In this document: one piece after another, positions 34,814-43,236 of the stretch
How the letters are laid out: each line of letters opens with the position of its first letter
How positions within the stretch are numbered: the stretch's first letter is position 1
Assembly (NCBI GenBank): GCA_030704615.1
Contig: CM060734.1
Coordinates: 56,250,042 to 56,314,041, forward strand
Direction of reading: 5' to 3'
DNA length: 64,000 bases
Origin: Takakia lepidozioides
Taxonomy: Eukaryota > Streptophyta > Takakiopsida > Takakiales > Takakiaceae
The notes under the pieces: generated by a model
Database searches by the model: none
The model's input: the letters and a program-made list of their open reading frames with translations, nothing else
Told to the model about the DNA's origin: nothing
Translations under genes and position numbers: made by a program

Positions 34814-35728
34814 TTACTCCTCCACAATCGGAACGATTATATGATGGCAGTCTTTCATGTCTTTGTCGAGCCGAGGAACACTCCAGCAAGAATGCAGATT
34901 GTCCACTAGCCTTTCCCGTGGCCCGTCCCAGTATGTCATCATAAGAGACCACGTCGAGGCTAGCAGAAGAGCAACAGTACTTGAGTACTTCTCCTCAACC
35001 GTCTTCTTATAGAAACAACACCACAGCTCCAGCATTCTATCTGTGCACTCCAACTCCACCGTCTCAAGTGGCTTCAAGTCCGGAGGCCCGATGGAGCACT
35101 CATACCGGGGGTCGCCTTCATAAAACTAACCATGGCATGGCATGGCTGGCCGCCACATTCCGTCGCAAGGCCGCGGCAAAACCAGAACCCAACCTGCACA
35201 CAGACCACAACCTTGTGTGAAAACCCATGTACGCAACGGTCTAAGCGGACTGACTCCATTCAACAGACTGCCCACACTGAGCGGACTGAGCGGAATCACC
35301 AGACTCACCAGACCGAGCGGATTTAGCAAACTCACACTTCTGAGTAGACTGGAGTGACCAGTCTCAGTAGATTGGGAGGACTACTCACTGGTGCATTTGT
35401 CGTTGAAGAACCACTTCCTTGTCCGAATCTAATGTCATTTTGCGGTCCTTGTTCATGAGATAGCGGACTTGCCTTTCTTCGCAGGTTTCTTTGCAACAGG
35501 ACCCTCCCGAACTTTCCTGAGTCTGCTCCACGACAGTCCGCTTCTTCGCTCTATTGTGCCCTGGGATTTGGCGACTACTGTGGCCGGGTTCAATTCAGCA
35601 GACTGACGAAGTGATGCGGTCCTGCTTCGCAACACGACTGTGTCTGCAGGTTTGTTCACACTTGCAGGACCTGTCTTGTCAGCCTTACGGGTCGCATGCG
35701 TTGAACTAATCCGTGCATCTGTTAGCAT
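34814..35728 (-). pseudogene. Ulp1-like (C48) cysteine protease fragment
   Basis: Minus-strand exon from about 35130 down to 34815: YECSIGPPDLKPLETVELEC, then ELWCCFYKKTVEEKYSS, STWSLMMTYWDGPRERL, NLHSCWSVPRLDKDMKD and CHHIIVPIVEE. The end matches the block just before the catalytic HWxL of Ulp1/SENP proteases, which remove SUMO-like modifiers. The catalytic His should follow on the next exon; after GTAAGA the sequence becomes the AGTCTGCTG array and I did not find the His/Asp/Cys part. A basic segment at 35728-35453 (KKPAKKGKSA) may be an upstream exon, separated by another minus-oriented array (35230-35360). A functional protein is unlikely. Confidence 0.6.
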
Positions 35729-36023
35729 TGTAAGTAAGCCACCTTTTCTGGTTGTGGAGCCAACGTGAGCAGCATGGGCGGGTTGTGGAATTGCCTTGGA
35801 GGGAAATGGTGTCCTGAGGTCCGTGGGGCGAACATCCTATAGGTACAACTGATCCTGTCAATACACGGAAATTGAACAGAAATCTGAAATCACAGAGGTG
35901 AAAGACGGCATGGCACAACCTGTACGGCGTCATTGGAAGGAAGCGCATGGGCAAACTGCTCCCCTGCTTGAACGTCCAAGTCCGGACCTGCTGTAGCCAG
36001 GGGCACTATGACAGACTCTGTGT

Positions 36024-36195
36024 GCGCGGCATGTTGGCCCTTAGTCTGTCCAATGTTAGCGTCAGTCTGCTACTCAGTATCCTCAGTCTAGTCAGCCTGG
36101 TGCTCAGTCTGCTTGCCGCTCTGGCCAGTTTGCTGTCGAGTCTGGTGGACACTCTCGTGGGCGGGGGGAACGGCATGTTGGCCCTTAGTCTGTGA
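36024..36195 (+). repeat. Repeat array with flanking 22-bp direct repeat
   Basis: GGCATGTTGGCCCTTAGTCT occurs at about 36026 and again at about 36172. Between them are CAGTCTGCT-type copies on the plus strand. It marks the right limit of the repeat-rich unit. Confidence 0.7.
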
Positions 36196-37036
36196 AGCCA
36201 ATTTGTTTGTTTTGTTTTGTTTTGTTTTGTAGCGTTGAGAGGTCCCAAACCGTGAGGCCTGGGTGCTGGTGCCTGGTACTGTTGGAAAGCCCTCGAGGAG
36301 GAGAGGTGCACCGGCTTGGTCTCATGACTTTTGGACTTGCGGTGTGGGAAATATGGAATTTCAAGTACTTTTGGTCGCTGGAAATTCATGAAAAATAGCA
36401 AAGTGGGCATTCCTGGGACAATGGTGGGACCCTTGACAGGAGATATATCAAGGGACAAGTCTCCGGTTCAAATCTGGTTGTAGCCTTTCTGGAAAAAAAC
36501 GATGAGATATGGCTAAAATGAATTTCAAGTACTTTTGGTCGTTGCACAATGATTGGAGCCTCAACATGAGAGATATCAAGGGAAAGGTCTCCGGTTCAAA
36601 TCTAGTCGTAGGCTCTGTGGAAAAAAAATGATCAGATATGGCTTGCTTCATATATTGATGCACTTGGACTTAGATGACCCTGGATACTTGGGCCAACGGC
36701 ACAGGCTACCCTATCAATCTATGAAGGAAGCCAATTTGTTTGTTTTGTTTTGTTTTGTAGTGTTGAGATGTCCCAAACCGCGAGGCTCCAACACTGGTGC
36801 TTGGTACCGTTGGAAAGCCCTCGACGAGGAGGGATGCACCGGCTTGGTCTCATGACTTTTGGACCTGCGGTGTGGGAGATACGGAATTCCAAGTACTTTT
36901 GGTCACTGTACATTCACGAAAAAATAGCAAAAATGGCAAAGTGGGCATTCTTGGGACAATGGTTGGAACCTTGACGGGAGATATTTCAAGGGAAATGTCT
37001 CCGGTTCAAATTTGGTCGTAGGCTGTGTGGAAAAAA
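36196..37036. repeat. Two ~300-bp direct repeats plus a partial third
   Basis: Copy 1 (36196-36490) and copy 2 (36729-37036) share the (TTTTG)n start, GGTCTCATGACTTTTGGAC, AAGTACTTTTGGTC and TCTCCGGTTCAAAT in order. A partial copy (about 36515-36630) has only the second half. The differences are mostly transitions. Confidence 0.88.
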
Positions 37037-37560
37037 TCTTACCTAGATGACATTGGACACTTGGGCCAACGGCAAAGGTTATCCTAGAGGTTGCATTTGG
37101 GCCTCGACATAGGAGTCACACTTTGATACATAGGGGATTGCACTTGGACTTAGATGACACTAGACACTTGGGCCAACAACACAGGCTACCCTAGAGACGG
37201 ATACATAGAAGATTGCACTTGGGCTTAAATTAATGGCCTTGACATAGGCCGCGACGCACTTGCCTACATTGGAAATTGCACTTGGTCTTAGATTTCACAC
37301 ATAAGCCAAAGGCGTAGGCTACACTCGAGGTCGCACTTGGGCCTCAACACAGGAGACGCACTTACATATGAAATTGTACTTGGTCTTAGATTTCAATTCT
37401 TCACACACATGGGCCAAAGGCACATGCTACCCTAGAGGTTGCACTTGGGCCTCGACATAGAGGACGCACTGGGATACATAGATGATCTTACATTTGGGCT
37501 TAGATGACACTGGACACTTGGGCCAACAACACATGCTACCTTAGTTATGTTGCAAAATTC
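37037..37560. repeat. Minisatellite of ~100-125 bp units
   Basis: GCACTTGGGCCTCGACATAG, TTAGATGACACTGGACACTT and GGGCCAACAACACAGGCTAC recur in the same order about four to five times with indels. A single related unit also sits at about 36660-36715 inside the neighbouring duplication. Not coding. Confidence 0.8.
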
Positions 37561-37662
37561 AATCTTTGCATTACATAATAACAACGTTGCAGATTTTAGT
37601 ATCCAAATCGAAGCAAGCTTAGTTAAAAGAAGACTGATTGCAACCCTCATCGTCAAATAAAC

Positions 37663-37752
37663 CAGCTGTCGTGCGCATACATATCGCTACACAACTACAT
37701 CGTTGTCCAAACCACACCACACATATATGCACAATAAAGTAGTCTGCCACAA
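37663..37752 (-). repeat. Extra 90-bp copy of the LTR start outside the element
   Basis: These 90 bases match 38104-38193, the first part of the 3' LTR, with four differences, all transitions. It directly abuts the CA end of the 3' LTR, so the LTR appears to begin again in tandem and then stop. Confidence 0.9.
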
Positions 37753-38192
37753 TGATATGAAAACTAAACTCACACTGTCTCTATTGACACAAAACACGAA
37801 ATACAATACAATCACTCGTTAAAATAAGAGTCGAGCTAGGGGCACCCCAAGGTATGGGGACTCCACCCCACAACATCATGCTCTCCCTCCATAAGTACAC
37901 TAAGATACTAAGCAGCGAGGGAGCTCGGTCGGGCAGGCTCAACTCGAAGATGAGCCGCACGACTGACAAGCTCGTGAAGATAAGATGGTTCAGGTGTCAA
38001 GCTAAACTTGACACCTGACTTAACACTTGAACTAATTCCAAGTGTTAAATACAAATAACTAGATTTATTCTAGTTAGTTTCACACTGTGTTTATTTAACT
38101 TGACAGCTGTCGTGCGCATATGTATCGCTATACAACTACATTGTTGTCCAAACCACACCACACATATATGCACAATAAAGTAGTCTGCCACA
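37753..38192 (-). repeat. 3' LTR of the methyltransferase gypsy element
   Basis: On the minus strand it starts TGTGGCAGAC directly after the polypurine tract and ends TTTTCATATCA (TG...CA). Bases 37753-38105 match 48437-48793 with about 11 substitutions and two small indels. Three stem-loops lie in a row at 37991-38076. Confidence 0.85.
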
Positions 38193-38389
38193 ATCGCCCC
38201 CCTAGCTGGTGGTTAGGTCCCTCTAACTCCATATAAAGATGTAATAGCCACAGCCGTACTAAGTCCTCTATCACTGTCCCTATTGTACTCAAATTCTATA
38301 TACCAAGAGGCTGGGTACAAGAGCAGCCCCATCGTTAGTCGCCGTCTTGCAATCTGTGAACTTGAACCAGGATCTTGTGTGTTGGTCTC

Positions 38390-38984
38390 CTAGTAGTTTG
38401 GCCTTACATTTCTTGTTAGCCTTCCATGGTTGTATCCACTCCCACTATCCAATGCAATGTGGACATAACCAATCCCCATCAGGAACCATCTCAAGAGGTG
38501 AGTCAAGCATCCCATATGCCAACCTCTAGAGCATTGATCACACACCAGCATGGTGGCTGCCCCTCTAGCAGACCCACACAACATGCACCTCAAACTTGCA
38601 GGTACCACTGCCAGGTTTGGGTCAATCCTGCCATCGACATTCGGAAGGTGACATGGCGCGCAATTACGCATATGGTCCTTCCAAGTCATGCCATCCCGAC
38701 CCTCCAAGATCAAGATGCCTGAGGGCAGTACCTCTCGAACCTTCAAAATAACACGTCATGCAGTCACATCCAGGGTCGTTGGAGCAGTTTGCTGCAGAGA
38801 AATATAGTCACCAGGGTGAAATCTCTGAACCCCAGGACGATAGCCCCCACCACGTATGGTAGCATACCTCAACGTATCACGACGTTTTGCAATGGCAAGG
38901 TTCTCAAAAGCCATGGGCATGACTTTCTTAAACAACTCCGCGTGCTGACCACATGCACGTGCCCACACGTCCGGATCGTCAAGA
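38390..38984 (-). pseudogene. Integrase C-terminal domain plus PHD-finger-like module
   Basis: From 38984 the minus strand reads DDPDVWARACGQHAELFKKV, then PMAFENLAIAKRRDTLRYAT and GGYRPGVQRFHPGDYISLQQ, the linker and SH3-like end of gypsy integrases. After a stop the frame resumes with VREVLPSGILILEGRDG, then CAPCHLPNVDG and CMLCGSARGAATMLVCDQCS with RGWHMGCL. The spacing C-x2-C-x9-C-x2-C-x4-H-x2-C fits the first six ligands of a PHD finger; the last pair is damaged (sequence shifts near 38500). PHD fingers read histone H3 tails, so in the intact element it could have steered integration, as chromodomains do in chromoviruses. That role is inference. Confidence 0.72.
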
Positions 38985-40727
38985 CCTATAGATACAGTGA
39001 CATGGAGAGGTCCTTGATTCAGATGGGGACTTAGGACCTTTGGGAGGCTGGTTTGGTGGAGCTATCTGGTGGAGGGTATGCTTCAGCCACAGTGATGCCA
39101 CCCAAGAAGGATGTCTATGGCAATTGGATGGAGAGATGTATGTGCGGTGATTACCGACCTGTAAATCGTCAGACCAAGTCCAATAGGTATGCCATGCCGA
39201 CACCAAAGGAGATCTTTGATGCCATTGGGCATGCCGAGGTCTTTAGCACTTTGGATTTACGATCCGGATATCACCAGTTGCCGATCAAGGAGGCGGATAA
39301 GCAGAAGACGGCATTCTGGGGGATCAATGAGCACGGGAAGGATTGCCTATACCAGTGGCGGTTCTTACCATTTGGGATTAAGAACGCTCCTGCAAAGTTT
39401 CAGAGAATCATGGACAGGATTCTAGCAGGGGTGGAGTTTGCTCGGTGCTACATAGATACCATCATCATCTTTAGTGCTATGGTGGAGGAGCATGAGAGAC
39501 AACTTCAGGTGATATTTGAGCGCTTGAGGGCGCACGGATTGCAGTTACATCCGGGGAAGTGCAAGTTTTTCCACAACCAAATTGAGTATCTGGGTCACAT
39601 GATATATCCTGGAGGATTGGGGGTATAGCAAACTAAGGTAGAGGCCATTGCACAGATTCCACGCCCCACGGATGTGAGCCGAGTTCAAGCTTTCATGGGG
39701 TTGGCAAACTATTATAGACAGTTTGTCAAGGGATTTAGTGCCAGTGCAAAGGCTCTAACCAAGCTGACCAAGGTGGACCAGGAGTGGCAGTGGGAAGATG
39801 AGCAAGAAAAAGCTTTTCAAGAGCTCAAGGCGAGGTTGACCTCGGCGCCCATCTTGAGACGACCTATCGGGGGCGTCCTTTTCAGCTGCATACAGATTGG
39901 AGCATGCTGGGGCTTGGAGCGGTGTTCACACATGTGGATGATGAGGGAAGAGAGTTCGTAGTGGCTTATGCTAGCCGCTCGAACAACGCTGCAGAGGCTA
40001 AGTATAGCTCATATGAGGGAGAGTGTTTAGCTGCAGTGTGGGCCGTGGCACACTTCAAGTGCTATCTATACGGCAATCTCTTCACCCTTGTCACGGATCA
40101 CCAGCCACTCAAGTGGTTGATGGAGTCAGACAAGCTTACGGGGAAGCTTGCACGGTGGGCACTCATACTTCAAGAGTATGACTTTCAGGTTGTGCATCGA
40201 CCGGGTTTGGTCAATCGGGATGCGGATGGGTTGAGTCGCAATCCATGCACGAGCCAACATGATGACACTGGAGCTCGGTGGCATGGTGAGACGGACAAGG
40301 AGATGGTGCCCGGATGGCATGCATCTACATTTTCTATGTATCTTGGTAGCGGAAGGCCAGATTGGACCTACAACAGGGATGACTGTAGACCAAGTGTCTG
40401 AGGACCCTTAGGCCAGCAATGAGCAAGGTGGCGCCAAAGATATACATAAGGATTCAGCTGTGTTGGACTATCTCCGCACTGGAGACACGACAGCCACTGT
40501 GACTGCCAAGGAGAGGGATCGGATCCTACATCGAGCCAAGAGGTTCAAGTGGGAGGGGACACACCTGCTCCGAGTGTGGGAGGATGGTCGAGTGAGGATT
40601 ATGCCTCACCCAACACAGTGGACACGGTTAGTGCGGCATGCCCATGAGGAGTTGGGGCATTTTGGGGTGCGACGCACTCATAGTCTATTGCAGGGGCAGT
40701 ATTGGCGGCGTGGTATGCACACAAAGG
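38985..40727 (+). pseudogene. Inverted RT-RNase H-integrase N-terminus block
   Basis: Plus strand: YRYSDMERSLIQMGT, LVELSGGGYASATVMPPKKD (39053-39112), DYRPVNRQTK, STLDLRSGYHQLPIKE (39246-39293), WRFLPFGIKNAPAKFQRIMD and the catalytic box YIDT at 39451-39462 where gypsy RTs have YxDD. FMGLANYYRQFVKGF follows after a stop, then a one-base frameshift near 39870. RNase H has VAYASRSNNAAEAKYSSYEG and VTDHQPLKWLM. A second frameshift precedes the integrase HHCC zinc region, HAHEELGHFGVRRTHSLLQG (40636-40695). The order is right for gypsy but the strand is opposite to gag and the methyltransferase. At the edges RT reads on into the minus-strand piece (RPF then RYSDM), which shows an inversion. Confidence 0.93.
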
Positions 40728-40962
40728 GTCTCTGAAAGATTGGCGTGTCAGTGGCCAATTCAATGCGAATCTCTTGACCCTTCAGTGCTCCCAAGTTCTT
40801 CAAACTAAAGGCAAAGCAGTTCCTATAAGCCATCAAGAACCGCCGTATACGTCGTCTCTCTCCTCCGGTGACTATAGGTCCAACATCAGGCTCCCAGTTG
40901 TCCTCCGTGACTGCAACCTTGAGTCCAGCAGGTTTAGAGGTAGAAGACACGTCCCGTGGTTG
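40728..40962 (-). pseudogene. N-terminal part of gypsy reverse transcriptase
   Basis: After the methyltransferase, in the same frame, the minus strand reads GPIVTGGERRRIRRFLMAYR, NCFAFSLKNLGALKGQEIRI and LATDTPIFQRPF, then breaks off at about 40727. This is the usual start of gypsy RT, before the block now found inverted at 38985. The break falls within one or two codons of the RT start in the inverted block. Confidence 0.85.
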
Positions 40963-41289
40963 TTATGTTGCAACCTCTTGAGCAGTGACCACTGCCTGCT
41001 CTGTCAGTGACAATGTCTCATCCTGCCCCATTATCCCATCCTTGAGGACCTCCTCAACTCGAGAAAAATCCCCAACCTCATCCATCATCGCCGCCTTGGC
41101 TGCCAACTCCCTCTGAACCTCAAGCACCTCCCACGTGTGCCATGGATGTGGCCTGCACCTCGTGGTCCTCACCTGTTCGCCCCCACTCGCCGCCTGTACC
41201 ATCTCGGTAGGCAGAGAGACCATCAAGGGCTCCTTAGCCATAGCCAAGCTGATAATCCAGGTCAAGGAATTGAGATCCATTGCTTGCCC

Positions 41290-42200
41290 CAACACCTGAC
41301 GACGTGATGCCTCAGAAAGAGATGGCACCGCCGTGGTAAAACCCATCGGCCGCTCGCGCTCGTCAGCATTGGGCTCCACTAATTGCTGCAACTGGCTATC
41401 CCACAAGAGGCTAGGTCCACCATCCCGGAAAGCATGAAATCCTGGAAAGCTGAGCAGTGTAGGTAATGCGGCTCGTGGGTTACCCATCTTATTGACCACT
41501 GCCAAAGGTGATCGGTCATCGTGTCTCACACGCTGAGACTGTCTCCCTATGTCCAAAATGCTATCCACCGTCAGGTTTGGTGGCCGCTACATCCCATCAA
41601 ATGCACGCTTGAGCAGTGCAGGTGGCATCAAGTTGGTCCACCATAGTCGTGGGCGATGAGCTCGTGACCCCACTGCAACTGCATCCAACAACACTGCTGA
41701 CCCAAACCAAGACCGCACTTGATGTATACTGGCCATCACCTTGGCCCGCGAATCACCCATCAATGGCACATTCTCCAAGATATATGCCGGAGAGTTTGTC
41801 TGCTGAAGCTGTAAATAGCGCAGGATCCTCAACATCTCCCAAAACAGGCGTGACCTTGAGTCTTGTAACCCATTGGCATGCCCGGCTGATGAATGCCCTT
41901 GGCAGGGCCAACCTGCCACTACCAAGCGAATAGGGCCAAGCCACTCCAAATCCTGCGCCCCCAGCAAAGAGATGTCTGCTGGCAAGGCTTGCTGGTATCC
42001 ACGAACTGCAGACACTGGCAACAAATCAGGGTACTGCTGCACCAACTGAGCAACATGGCGCAGTGAGACGCGCCGTGCAGTCTCATCCATCTCCACATAT
42101 AGGTAACGTCAAACTCGTACATATGCCTGCAGCACTGCAGCCAATCCAGTGCTGATCCCGCCAAACAAGTTCAGAAGACATATGCCTTCATCCGGGCACT
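41290..42200 (-). pseudogene. Cytosine-5 DNA methyltransferase domain inside gypsy pol
   Basis: Motif I, which binds S-adenosylmethionine, is LLNLFGGISTGLAAVLQA (about 42167-42114). YLYVEMDETARRV follows, as motif II. Motif IV is VVAGWPCQGHSSAG with the catalytic cysteine at 41902-41904. Motif VI is YILENVPLMGD (Glu at 41773-41775). Motif VIII is VAVGSRAHRPRLWWTNL. Motifs IX/X are ERERPMGFT and VLGQAMDLNSLTW (about 41370-41300). Order and compact size fit a single-domain C5 methyltransferase nearest, by eye, to DNMT3-like or retroelement-borne enzymes rather than CMT, MET1 or DRM. In-frame stops at 42109-42111 (between motifs I and II) and 41587-41589 (after VIII) kill this copy; no catalytic motif is otherwise changed. 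The enzyme would methylate cytosine at C5, in retroelements perhaps on its own DNA. Confidence 0.88.
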
Positions 42201-42329
42201 GCCACACAAGAGGTGTGGTATCCAATGGCGACAACTGAGGTGGTCCTGGTGCAATCACCGCACTCTCCTCATCTCCTGACGGTACAAAGGCCTCTACCCA
42301 GGCTTGTTGCACACGTCTATCAGCAGCCT

Positions 42330-43236
42330 ACTGCAAATCCTTGCTCGTACCCCACAATGGAGTGTGAGCAACCATGGCAGGCAACTCCGCCGTACCATGC
42401 ATGTCATCCTGCTCTGCTGGAGATGGCACATCCTCTGCATGGGCATTGCCCTCCAGCAACTCTCCAGGCCAACTAACTGCAGCTGTGAAGGCTGCTAGTG
42501 TTGGCATCTTGCCCCGCTGGGCAGCAGCAACACCCCCAATGAATGTCACAGGGAACTGTACACGACGACCATCCCTTGACTGCCATCCAGGCCTGTAGGA
42601 TGCTGACTCCTCCTAAAAATCTAGGGTGAAGCCCATGGAATACAACATTGCCCCACCAACGAGGACATTGTAAGAGACCGCGTCTGTCACAATGGCCTTG
42701 GCTCGCATTACTGAGCCATCTATAGGATGATCCGGCTGTAGTCTAATGGCCAACTCACGTCGTGTCATGCCCTGAGCCTGCTCTGATCCTCCCAGAGATG
42801 TCTGTATCTGGAAAGGACAAGGCTCTATATCCACCTCTATGAGGCCCAAACCTGCAATATCAGCTCTGCCCAACATCAGTGGCTGAGCTCGCGAGTCCAA
42901 CAAGACCCACAGTGGCCGGTACCTCTTGCCTACCGGTCCACTCAAAGAGAAAATGTCATCCTGGTTGTCTAACAAGACAACTCCAGGTGTCACCATGGCG
43001 CGCTCAAAGGCTGGCCTAGCTGGCAGCTCCGTCAACCTGGCAGCTGCAGCTTGCCATGGCGCAGCCGTGGCAGTCTTGACCCTCAAATCCGAGGATCCCT
43101 CTGCCACTACACCTTCCACTAATTCCGCAGAAGATGAAGTGACCTCCCCACTCTCGCAGAGTGTTGCTGCTAGTCTGAATACTGCAGCTGGTCTTACCCC
43201 CGGCGTCGCAATCATGGTTGCCAAGAACAGTGGGGC
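42330..43236 (-). pseudogene. Gypsy aspartic protease domain, active site altered
   Basis: In the same frame as gag and methyltransferase. The core reads LWVLLDSRAQPLMLGRADIA, LGLIEVDIEPCPFQIQTSLG and MTRRELAIRL, then VSYNVLVGGAMLYSMGFTLD. Retropepsins have D-S/T-G at the active site; here it is DSR (about 42897), a change explained by one G to A transition. Stops at 42613-42615 and 42328-42330 cut the frame. The protease would release gag and pol proteins. The linker after it (42549-42330) has no motif I know. Confidence 0.82.

Larger units (their letters stand above)
28945..36195 (+). mobile_element. MULE-like DNA transposon unit with repeat-filled introns
   Basis: A plus-strand Mutator-type transposase (29687-33095) and a minus-strand Ulp1-protease-like gene (about 35728-34814) converge. 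The flanks and the introns of both are filled with an imperfect AGTC(T/C)GCTG repeat. MULEs carrying Ulp1-like genes are known (Kaonashi elements of angiosperms). I could not find matching terminal inverted repeats, so the ends given here are only where the repeat-rich DNA stops. Confidence 0.55.

Noticed and set aside
40678-40735. Apparent extension of the minus-strand RT start past RPF (CIPRRQY...)
   Set aside because: It is antisense of the inverted integrase zinc region, so the RT piece really ends at the inversion breakpoint.
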